Program-made: the position numbers and the translations under genes | Shown: positions 46,856 to 58,800 of the stretch, one piece after another | Numbering within the stretch: the stretch's first letter is position 1 | Layout of the letters: each line of letters begins with the position of its first letter | DNA from: Irpex lacteus | Lineage: Eukaryota > Basidiomycota > Agaricomycetes > Polyporales > Irpicaceae | DNA length: 64,000 nucleotides | Assembly: GCA_001986395.2 (NCBI GenBank) | Contig: MQVO02000004.1 | Span: 1,939,939-2,003,938, forward strand | Direction: 5' to 3' | The notes under the pieces: generated by a model | What the model saw: the letters and a program-made list of their open reading frames with translations, nothing else | Told to the model about the DNA's origin: nothing | Database searches by the model: none

Positions 46856-46863
46856 AGTACAGG

Positions 46864-49800
46864 GGAACAACACTATCGATCGACATCAGATCTCACATCG
46901 TATCTTCCACGATAAAAACCAATAATGAACTCTCTTCCATCATCACACAGGAGGTCCAGGCCAGTCCGCTTCACATCCTCGAACAAGGGTAGAATCTTTT
47001 GTCATGCAACCACTACGATATCGATCTCCTTTTGGTCCCAATGCAAGTATTTCGGCGGCTACTGTTGCTCTACGACCCTCGAAATGCAGCTTTATTATGG
47101 ACGTCTCTTCATTATTGACAGGGAAGGCTGTCTAGGAGACGAATACCACTGAATACCGCCATCTATCGCCCAAGAAGCAGTACTAGTCTCGGTGAGAATG
47201 GCCCTACAATTGTTGCTCACTGACGCAGTCTTGTAAGCTCAAGCGGTAGAACGAGATCGAATAACCAAGACCCTGCGGCGTTTCGAACTTCGTGGTTCAG
47301 GTGAACGAGTCGACGCCATAAACTGGTCATAGAGCTTCGAAGGTCTCATAGTGGGAGGCTAGCCATTCATCAGCATAGCTGAGCTTCAATTACAGAGTCG
47401 CCAGGGTCCTCGTCATCTAGAGCTTCCTGAACAGCACCAAGTACGGTATGTCCCAACTTCCTTGACCTCGAGCCAGCTAACGCAAACCTAGTGCTTAGTG
47501 CTTATGTGGCATGCATAGACGAACCCGTATCATGCTCAGGGTACACTTGGTCTTCTTCCGTTTCATTCAACAGAGCTTGTGACAGGTTACATGACGCGCG
47601 AAGGAAGCATCTCGAGATTTCGAGGCTGCGGGAAGGTTCGTACGCGCCTTCACGCAGTGCTACTTGTGCTGCCGTATACAAAGAATGCCGGAGGTTTCAA
47701 TATCCGGAAAGAATGTCAATCTCGAAGGGCGTAGCGAGTGTCTCCCGTGTATAGCGGAGGGCTTTCGTGTGAGCACGGTGAGTGCATCCTAAAATATCCG
47801 CAGACCAAATTGCCGACGAACATTTCGTTTGCTTGTCGGCGAGAGTCGGTAGTTCAACGACAGGTCGGTACGCCCTTTCCCTGCTCTCCCTAGCAGTCTC
47901 TTCGCAGAAATACCCTCATGCGCCTCCCTGCGTCGGTAGGGAATCTGATACACCGGGCGCAGCATACCTGTCCATCCGTTGTGATACTGATGATCTCTAG
48001 CTGCGAGTCAATACAGAAGAATCGATCACCAGGATCTGAAAGTGTTATGACAGCAAGCTGCCAGCGCTGCGGAACGTAAACACCGAACGCTGACAACTGC
48101 AGGGAGATGGCGTACGTAGGCCTGGCTTATGTGCTTGCATGCTGTGGCCACGCGTTCGCTCGGCTTTTGTGTGCGAGATGTGTATGGGTGGGATTACGGT
48201 GCTGTTGCTCGTGCCGATGAAATCAGTACATGATGCAGTTCTTTGTATTTCGTGAGCCCTGACTATACTACGCAAGCCAAGAAGCTATGTTGAGTAAGGC
48301 GGTAGGTTACAACTTCGTGAACGAGTCTCGGGATCTATACTTATTTGTATCTGGTGGCTCGAGCTCGAGTAGTAGGTGCTCGGTGCTGTCTGTACCCCTC
48401 GTTGCCCACGTCTGCGGCGTACTGTACCTCGGAGCTGCGCACCACTTCTCGTGGGCTCGCGTGGGCGGGACCCCGTACATGCTCGAGCTTCTTGTACCCC
48501 ACCCTCTGGTGATCACTATCTAGTCACCCATTCGCAGTCACCCACTTCCATTGATTGGCCAGCCTTCGAATTCATTGAGTCCATGCAGGGTCGCGTTTAC
48601 TCTATACAGTAAAGCTCTGTTATCGATCTCAGTGCTCTCATGACTTCTCTAGCTTCTTCAATGGAGTGTCTACATCATTATCGTCAACATGAGGCCAGCG
48701 AGTCGATGAGCGTGAAGGTTGAGGAGGAGTATGTACTGGACATCACGTCTGAGGACTTAAGTTAATCATTGAGCTCCAGCGTTGGTACACCAAAAGGACT
48801 GTACTGTAAGTCTGTGGGGTATGCCACACGAGCTCCTCTTTCGCGGCCCCATAACCAGTAAAAGGCATGGAGACAGTACATCATCGAGTTTCTTCAATGC
48901 TCTCAGAATGACAGAATTTGACAGAAGATATCTGGCACACAATGGAGGTCGGAGTCGAGCCGATCGCGATGGATTCCGTTCGCGTGAGAGTGTCATGTGA
49001 TGAGCATCTTCTTCGTCCCGACCGCCATGTCTGGCTTCGTGTCCCTTGCCAACAGTACACATCTGAGACTGGTTTACAAAAGGCAAACTTCCCCAACGCA
49101 TTGTGCAGGACCCCGACCTTCAACACTACCGTTACCCTGAATAATCATGGGAAAAATCGGAATATTGCCATGCACAACGCGGCTGGACGAGGCGCGTCAA
49201 GGCCTATTCGCCTAGTGTACGGTGCAGGCTGGCCATGAGGGCGAACGTTCGACTCGGATGATGATAGCTACGCGGTCGGGGGCCCGTGTGAGTTCGATGG
49301 TCCAGCCTCCTGAAGATGCACAGGCTTGTTGGAACCTGAACCTTGGAGGCGTCGCGTGTTAGGGCAAGAAGCCGGTCTGGTAACACTTCTGCCAGAGGTG
49401 CGTGTCCATTATCCATAACCTTACTGTAAACATATTGTAATGCTCAACTGTGCCACTCTCACCTTCATAGGAAGTAGTGATGCTCGGACCGACGTTAGCT
49501 CGACGCAGCACGTTCGCCGGCGACGGGACGTAACCTAGGATTACTGGAATCAATCATTAACATCTGGTCTCCGAGGCCCGATCGGGGAAACACAGTCATT
49601 GTGGCAGAGCCCAGGGGCCTGCGCAGATGGCTTCGGCCTTGATACCAGGCACACAAGTACATAAGTACGTACAAATGAATATATCGTTTTACCCTATTCA
49701 TGCTCGATGTCGTCTTCGTCCTACTCATGTACACGTATTATTCATACAGAGCTTTAACCTTGGCGGACGTGCCGAGGAGTGGCGAGTATTGACTTCAAAT

Positions 49801-52800
49801 CCAGGTCACTAAGCATGGTATTTCACAGACAAGAGCGGCTATGATGATGAGCTGCGCCTCTTCTGCAACTGGAGGAATTAAACTTTGGCTTGCCAAGATA
49901 CTCGCAAGGACCCCGGAATTGGCCGCTAGCCAGCGGCTCCTGCTTTGCCTCCGAAACGACTCGTCATCATCCAGCGTCGGGCTGGCCGACTTCACTTACC
50001 AAGAGCGTATCTAAGAAACCCTGAACTGGTCAGGGTAGACGTTGATGTTCAGGTACTCGATTTTTCCGCGTCTTATCCTATCGAACTCCGAACTCCGGGT
50101 TGAGCTGTATAGTACGTCGACTCCATGTCATGCAACATCTTACTGACCAAACCCGTAGTAATTGTCCCGCACGTATAGTCACTGCCACGCAGCTGAAATA
50201 TACGACAAACAAATTTTTACTAGTCGTCTTTCCGGCCATGTCATTACATATAGTGACGCCACTCTCTAACGAAGACAGCCTTTACGACATACATGCCGTG
50301 CCGCCCCCTTGAATCTCTTGCCAAGAATGTTCATATACAGTATGCAATACCCAACAGCTATCCGACAGTAACGGGACGTCGCGCTTCTAGTGCTGCTTGC
50401 GGCGACTGCAGGGTGCCCGCCCAGTCATGGTGAGACTGCACTAATCAGCGCTTTCGTCCCCCAAATTGTCTTCGCCACTCACACGAGCTACAGTTGTTCA
50501 TCCACATCAACATAACATTATGCAGGGGCGAAGAGAGCGATTCACCAATGAAAGGGCGGATACGTTTGGGGCCATCAGGTTCGTAGATGGGTGGTGTTAC
50601 AGATAACGAGCTTCTCATAAAGGGCATCAGGGTTTGAGATTGTGAACAAAGAGCATCATGATGTATGCCTTACATCAGCGAACTCTCGTTCAGTGGGATT
50701 TCTTGAAGCCTGACGGTTATCTGCGCGCAGTAACGATTGGGCTGGGAGTGTAAGTCTGAGATAATTCTCATGTCGGAAGGCATAGAAAGCTGATCATTGG
50801 TTGATTGATTTAGAGTCGTTGAATTTGTGAATATATAGACAGGCATATACAAATTATACAATCCCTCAGCCAATGACACGCCGCCGTAAAGGCGGCCATC
50901 TCATCAGGGTTCATACGACCGAGACTCTTTCTCATCTGTCAAACTTATCATGGCTTGCAGGTCCACCGTGTGAGCGTCCGTTACGATACTAACTCACACC
51001 TGCCCGGACTAACCGTGGATCTACTGTAGGCAATGACTGCCACGACTTCACCCAGCTCCTCACCAAGCGTTGGTAGCAACGCATCTAGCAAGGTACGGAC
51101 CAGTGATTGGTCGTGAATTCGAGCGTTTCAGCCCCTCTGTATTACATGCGAGACGCGAAGTGGAGTCGGCGATATCCCCATTGCTCACTTGTCTCATGCA
51201 AAGAAGCGTGTCTGAGTATGGCACGCACGGTTCATCTACTAGAATTCGACTCATGCTCTGTTGTAGGAGCCACCGCACGTTTCGGCGGGCATACTGTGTG
51301 ATATCACACATGTGAAACGATGGAAGGGCCATAGTCTCTCGGAGTCAGGAAGTCAAGAGTATCTATCGGTCAACTGTCGTGAACAAGGTCGGGGGCTTCT
51401 CATTCTCATGTTTGTAATCTCTGATACCTGTGAATTAAGATCGGTACCGACATTCACGGATATGCACCATTCAATGCACATCGCGGACTTGCGATACCCT
51501 GAACGAATCGGATCCGGGACACAGCGAGCTGCGAGTTTACAGGGGTCATAAAATTTCGGGAGAATTACAGAAAGTAAGGTTTCTGCGCGACCCGGTACGA
51601 GTGCTGTCACCCCTAACGCTAACGAGCGACTGTAGTGCGTATCTAGGCCAATGTCATTTCCATTTGCAACAACCAATATGGCCTGCCGGTTACAAAGGAT
51701 TCCGTTGTGAATTGTAATGTGCAAGAGAGGCTTGAAAGAGCGAATGAGACCGCGGCGAGTGATGGTTCAACGCTCCGAAATTCTGTCGCATCATTCCGTG
51801 CAGGATCTGAACATCAGAAGACTCCGACTCAAGATTCCCCTCCGACGATGCGAGAATACAGCGACTAACGGTACCTGCCACTCGGACATCATCTGCCGCA
51901 GGCTTTCACAAGCTTAGTATACCTTCACTATTACCCGCAGGATAGCTTGGTGGATGCACGAGGATATATCGATGGGGTCTAGTAACACGAGGCACACAAG
52001 CTCAAGATATCTCTGCGATACGTGGGTGCACTTCAATGAGCCAGATCGCGGGCATCTGATTGCCTTTCAGGAGATTGAGGGAACGCCAGATGGGAGATGC
52101 TATCAAAAGATTACTGTCAGACCTCCGGGTGCTTGTGGCGAGGGTGCTATTCTCATACTTGGAGGAGATCGCAATGAGGCGAGTGCGGGGGAAGAGACAA
52201 TAACCGCTTGGGAGTCTAGGTACGAGGCTCTTAATGAATCGTGTACTCGCCGTCACGCCCTAGTGCTAACTCGTTATTCAGCCTGAAGAGTGATGTAACA
52301 CGTTGTCGCAGTCTGGGACATGGTACCGCTGTTTCGCTATGACTCCGATATATTGCAACACGCAGTCACCCGTTGCCGCTGAAAGCAAGGTACAGGTACG
52401 TTTCATTTCCGTGGTCCGTGGGGACACTATGTTTTCCTGCTAAATATGTTTGATATTCGTCAGAGCGTTGATAGTCGTCGTTCTGCTTGCATTCAGTTCA
52501 CCATCTTCTCCGACCTTGAGGCAAATGACACATCCGGAGAGACATCTGCACCGATGAGAGTGCGTCATTTTAGCGCCAACTTCCCGCAGCATCTCTGTTT
52601 CGATAATATTGACCGAAGTATGGCAGACCGCATGTTTCTCAGCTGGCATTCAACGCATTGGGCTTCTTTCTGCGGGAAACGCGCGCGTTTCCTCGGGATC
52701 ACGACGAAGCATGCAGTACAAGCGGTTCGCGCTGCTTTGTATCCTTTTTTGCTGCTCTGCAACGCACCGTTCAAACAGCCTCTGCGCGAGTTTTGCCCAA

Positions 52801-54886
52801 ACTTTGCGTCAAATGTGGCTCATAACTAGACTGTGGGCATGGGAGTATCGATCTCATACATGAGGAAAAAGTGTGATATCTCCCAGAGCTCTGGAAAAGA
52901 TGGGAGCATCCCGGAGCACTTTGAAGCTCTGGGAGCTATAGCAATGTTTCCTAATGTACAGTCTGATTAACAGTCAGGCGAGTAAACTCACTCATTCATC
53001 ATGTTGAGGGTCGTTTCACAGACCTTTTCGGGTGACAGGTACAAAGCTTCTGGCTCTTCGAGGGGTTGGAGGACGGTGTAGAAAAGGTGTCTGAAAGAAG
53101 ACAATGACTTGCAGCGCCTGTTACAACGACAACACGTCATATGTAGCTTCCTGCATCTGCCATCGTTTGCATTCATCAGAGAGCCCGCAGGATCTGCGAC
53201 CCTGCTCGCTGCGAGCGTACGATTAGTCAAGTATAACAAGAAGGTAGGCACGCTGCACTTCACTACAATTCAGTATGAGCATCAGCTGATCACGCTGCTG
53301 TGCGTCTTCCTCGAAACTTCTAGCCAATCTACGAAGCCTGGGGTACTAATGTGGTTCTTGCTCCCAAGCTTGAACAAGGCAGCGCCAGCTGGACCTTGAT
53401 CTACACCTAGCGTGAGGGAACGTATGATCAGGAGGCTAGATAGTGCTGGGCCGAAATTGGTAAGTTGCCGTCACTCATACTTGGCAGAAGTAGAAATCCA
53501 ACACTATTACGCCAACAGAACATCAGGGCACGGACAACTACCTACCGTAAGACGATGGATACAAAATCACTGTCGGCTATTCGATGTCCTTGGCAAGTTG
53601 CTGCGGACATGAACTAGGAGGGCACAAGAGACGGTGCGTATCATGCACCTAAGCTTACGCCTGGCCTCATGACTTCTCGATGGTTTCGTAATACAATACT
53701 GTCCATTATTCCTTCACTTAACTCAGACATCGATTATGGCAGAGACCAACGAATGGCTGTCATCATTACCGGTGTATCTGACCAGGCAGACGCAGTGACT
53801 TCTCCACGATGGTGAGGACCCCGAGCAACCTTCTGTTCCGCAAATGAGGTCCAGACCTTCGTTCCCACACTTACCCTGTTGTCGCTCGGTATGGCTCGGG
53901 CGTCACTGCCATTTATGAAGACGATTGTCCCGTGGCATGGTAGCCACATTATCGCATTCGACGATATCTATCCCGCTCACATCACGGAGCTCTTTGTTAC
54001 AACAATTACGCAAGCAAACGCACTCTGCTAGGGCTATTATGGGCCTATCTAGTGACTCGAGACTTGCACAACTGTCTGCATATAGAGCTTGTGACCTGGT
54101 CGTGTCTATCATTTGGCCGAAGATGGCTATCTAGAAGCACGCCTAACCACCTGTCTTTCATTATCCCTGCGAACACGTCCGGAACTCGTTATTCATGATC
54201 GACGGGCGATTTCTGGTGCCCACTATCTCATTTCGCCCGGACATACTAGCCTCATCCGAAGCCCTACGGGTTTTCTATTCATGGATCAGCATCTTCCGTG
54301 CTCAGAAGCTCTTGATGATTTATACGAACGATGTGACGCAGGGCCACCGTCAGCAGGTAAGCTACCTGTCACATCGCATGTGCATGACTAGTTACTACTA
54401 CTTCCCTAGGTCGCGACAAATGGCCTCGAGATATCAAGGCTTCCAGAATTATCCTCATATCGACCGACATGCTGACACTGCGAGACGACTTACCGAATTG
54501 GGATGGCGCAGTGCCTACTTGGGATATACACCACACTGTTGTAAACCTCGATTGGCAGTCTTTTGGTCAACTACCGGCTAGTTGGCACCAAGTCTTCTGT
54601 ATGCTCGTCTCGTCTCCGGCCACTCGATATACGTTGGCCGCCGCTTTGATAACAGGACTTTTTGGAGGAGTCCTCTATATTCTTCTTTCGGTTTCGGTTA
54701 TCTGGGTATGTTACATCCATCTCACTCGTACACATATAGTAATCTTATATGCGGGATAGATGGCTTGCTATGCGCGAACGGAGTTCGCGGATCAGGCTGC
54801 GTCTGAGATTGGCCGCTGTCGAGATCAGAAAATGAGATAGCAAGTGCGGCGGCCTGGGATACGTAAGAAGACTAAGACGCGGTAAG
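46864..54886. other. 8-kb gene-poor stretch
   Basis: No frame longer than about 130 codons is open on either strand and I could assemble no spliced gene. Longest candidates: 51954-52286 plus, 52446-52829 plus, 51353-51724 minus and 54195-54581 plus. A frame at 54469-54759 includes a hydrophobic stretch (AALITGLFGGVLYILLSVSV). A small inverted repeat of CTCCCAGAGCT lies near 52880-52940. This looks like old, decayed repeat or gene material next to the retrotransposon. Confidence 0.45.
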
Positions 54887-55813
54887 TGTCAGACACGAAG
54901 GTCAGAGTACAGTCTACGATACACAAGCCTTATCTCGTTCTGCCGAGAGTCAATGGACCAGACGTTAGGTCGATCTATCCCGGTCGTTCGTGTTGGGGAG
55001 TGAAAGATTGTTAGACAGGAACTATAGACTATAAGATGGTGGGTTGGAGTTGAGAGAGTAGAGAGTAGAGTGAGAGAGTAAGAAGTAAGAGAAATAACCT
55101 ATCCTTGACTGACTTAGACTAATACGAGACGGTACCTAGTACGGAATCGGATACGGCTGAATCCTCACGAGTAACTTGATACTAGCAGCGTAATAGACAG
55201 CTCCCTTCGCAGCTCTTGTGCGCCTGATGAGTGCCTACTTACGTGATAGCTACCAAGTCAACCAAGGAGTTCTGAAAGGCTAACCCGCTCGTGGAGTTAC
55301 ACCTAAGCTATATACGTTAACGTACGACTGACTGTTTCCTACTTGACTAGATCGGTAAAGGTTGCATGCATTCTTGGGGTGAAAGTGCCCCTCTATTTAT
55401 ATGTACAGGAGGTCATGTATCTACTAGTCGGATCTCGTGGAGTTGTATCTAAAATGGCCATGACTGCGTAATGCACAGTCGGTATGAGTCACATAACTGC
55501 GTGGAGACTGCGGGGTAAGCGGGGACTGACGGTGCAATGTGCTCCGATGCGTGGAGCGTGGTATCCACTATGCAGTAAGCTTGTGGAGACTGACTCCACT
55601 ACTGTGTCATAGGCTCCGAACGACTCATAGGTCAAGCTGATGCGTTTGCGGGGCTTGTGGGGCTTGCGGAGTAAGTGTGTCATACTGCGTAATCGTGCAT
55701 AGCCTCAGTACTACCCTGAGCGTAGGTGATGTCTAAGACCTCTGCTAAGTCTGTGAAGTCTAGTGACAAGTCTTATGCATGTAACTAACACATTACAAAG
55801 TAATGGCGTTACA
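54887..55813 (-). repeat. putative 3' LTR, 927 bp
   Basis: On the minus strand the segment begins TGTAAC (55813) 30 bp after the pol stop and could end TCTGACA (54887), giving TGT...ACA ends. It carries a TATA box near its middle. I see no clear polypurine tract before 55813, and the second LTR is outside the window, so both borders are tentative. Confidence 0.5.
55391..55405 (-). promoter_or_regulatory. TATA box inside the LTR
   Basis: The minus strand reads TACATATAAATAGAG, a near-ideal TATA box about 410 bp into the LTR, where a U3/R border would be expected. Confidence 0.5.
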
Positions 55814-55843
55814 TCCGCGGGGCACTTGAAATTGCAACTGTCC

Positions 55844-58800
55844 TCAGTTGCTGTCAGAGTCGGAAGAACTGAAATGATCAACTTCTATGTCCATTTCCTC
55901 TTCTGAGTCTGAAGCATCTTCCTGATCCATATCTTCATCATCTTCAATATCTTCTGCCAGTTGAGATAACCGAGTGTCGTCTCTTGACAGATACGGTAGA
56001 AGACGTTGAGCAGCAACACCTTGTCTCATAACTGCTCCATCGAGTTCCTTCAAGACATAGGATCCGCCTCGAGTTCGACGAACAACTTCATATGGGCCTA
56101 CATACCTTGGAGAGTATTTCTTGTCTAGACTCTTGTCCTTAGCACTGTTACGCATGATCACTAAGGTACCTGTTTCAAGATCATCTGTCCACAGGGTCCT
56201 TCGGTAGCGTTTCTCAAACTGTTGCTTGGACTTGAAGCGATGTCTTCGGAGGGTATCAGCGGCATCTTCTAAGTCTTTGTCTCTTTTCTGGAACTGTTGG
56301 ATGCGCAGCGCTAGTAGGTCTTCAGAGCTCATGTTTGAATGAAATCCTGTAACCATAAGCGAAGCTTCAGTGAGGTCAATTGGTAGAACTGGTGAGGTTC
56401 CGTATAGTAGATAGAAGGGCGAATAACCTGTCTGGCGGCGTGTAGTACACTTGTCAGCAAAGAAGGCCATATGAACTTTGTCTGGCCAGTCTGCAGTTCT
56501 TCCTTTGCATGCTTTGAGGATGCTTTGGCGAATTGTGAAGTGTCCTCGTTCAACTACTCCATTAGCTCGTGAATTGTAAGGAGAGATTGAAATGCGTGGC
56601 AAGCCGTATCGGTCCATGAGCTCAGTAAATGCTCCTTGAACCTCGGATCCGTTATCTGTGGTGACTTGTCCAACGGCTCCATATCGGCAGAGGATTTCTT
56701 CAAAGAAGAACTTGGCTAAGGTAGTGGCTTTCAAGTTACGTAACGCGCGTCCTTCTGCAGCTCCGGTTAAGTCATCACGTGCGGCTACAATGTATTCAAA
56801 CTTGTTAACCTTGGGCATGTACATAACATCAACGTGAATCTTGGCAAAGACAGTGGTAGGGGTCGATACCATCAATGGAAGCTGGCTCTTACGAGTAGTC
56901 CAGAGTTGGCACTCATGACAGGATTTAATATGCTGTTTTATGTCGTCAAACATAGTAGGCCAGTAAAACCTTTCTTTGCAGGTTTGCATGACTGCGTATT
57001 GTCCGCGATGTCCTAGTTCCTCATGCAGTTGTTCCAGAATTTGCTGCCGTTTATTTACCCGAAGGATAACTTTAGTAGGTGGCTTTTGGCCTTGGCGTCT
57101 AAACATTGCTCCGTCTTTTACGAAGAAACGTTGAGCTTTCCTTATGAACTGTCGCTTTGTCTGCTCAGTATCATGTGCGGGTGGCAGCTGAAGGGTGGTA
57201 AGGAATCGGAATATATCTGCAAGAACCTGGTCTTTGGGTGATAATAAGACATAGGAACTATAGCGGCGATGGTAGGTATAATCGTCATGTGTTAACTGGG
57301 TCTGACTATAAAGCGCAATATTATCCAGCCATGCATCATCTTCGCTTTCGACTTCTTCGTCATCTGCTAGTTCTCTGCGTGACAAGGCATCAGGTCCTTT
57401 GTGACGTTCCGCAGGGACGTGAATGAGCTCAAAATCGAACAGAAGGATTCCTTGAATCCAACGGTTGATGGTAGCGTTAGGCTGCAGGTCAGGCTCGTTG
57501 AGCATTCCCTTAATATACTTGGCATCTACTTCGACCTGAAGCGACTGAACTCCTATGAGATAGAGTCTGTAAGCGCGGAGTGCTCGGTATAATCCATATA
57601 GTTCGAGTTTAGGCTGAGAGTAACGTGATTCACGCTCGTTCATAGGAATAGAACCATAGCGCGCTGGCCTCTTCTTCTTCTCAATGTCATATTGGGAAAG
57701 AATGAAGCCTACAGCCATAAAACTAGAATCGACTGATAGAACTACAGGTAGAGCAGATGTATAATCAATGGGACGTAAAGCAGGTGGTGACGTAATAGCG
57801 GCTTTGAGAGCGTCAAAGGCTTGTTGTCTGCGTTCATCCCATTCAAAATCAACATCATGGCGTACAAGCTCTGTAAGGGGTCGTGCTAGCTGAGAGTAGT
57901 CCTTAATCCAGATTCGGACGGTTCCACATAAGCCTAGGAAACCTCGTACGTCCTTTACTGTCTTAAGCGTGGGCCACTTGAGAATCTTCTCTATCTTCTG
58001 CTCGTCAGGTAAGCGTCCTTCTGGAGTACATTTCTGTCCAACGATCAGAACCTCTGGCTGACAAAGCTGAATTTTTCCAGGTGAGAAAGTTCCTCCGGCG
58101 TGTCCTACTCTATGAAGAATACGATGAACATCATTGGCATGTTCCCAAATGAATCGGCGTATACCTGGATTCTGAGGGAGAACTTCGGGATTACCGTTGA
58201 TGTCAGGGTAGATTGAGGATGGCCCTTTGATAGGCAAGTCATCAATGAATATATCTGCGATGTGCGGGATCTCATCTTGGAGGATAAAAGTCATACATGC
58301 CTGGAACTCAGCTGGTGAATTTGTGAAACCAGTTGGTAGTGATGTGATACGTAATAATCCTAACGGAGTCAGGAAGGCGGTCATATCACGACTCTTGGGA
58401 TGAACTTTGCGAGCATCGAAGCCCCAGTATAGGTCAAACACTGAGTAACATTGACGTCCAGCAAAAGGTTCCACAAAGTTGTCTAGGTTCGGCGGTAATC
58501 CTGCGTCTCGGATAGTGACTTTATTGAGGGGTTGTAGGTCATGCACTAGACGTAACTTCCCACTCTTCTTGAGGACACAGAACCAACGTGAGCGGTATGA
58601 TGACTGGCTTGGTTCGTAAACGCCTGCGGCTATCTTCTCCTTTAATAGTTCAACAACCTTATCCTTAATTCCAGGGGGTATTGGAATATTCGTAAAGGCC
58701 CAAGGTTCGTGAGGTACTATTGGAATGATGTAAGGAGAGAAATAGTCTTCACGGAATGATCCGCGTTGGCTGTCTTCAAACACAAAGCTGTACTGATTCA

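Noticed and set aside
48330..48520. GC-rich segment open on both strands
   Set aside because: Openness on both strands reflects composition. No start context, splice site or family similarity was found.
52870..52945. Small inverted repeat of CTCCCAGAGCT-type sequence
   Set aside because: Short and imperfect, with no run of T and no neighbouring gene; compatible with chance.
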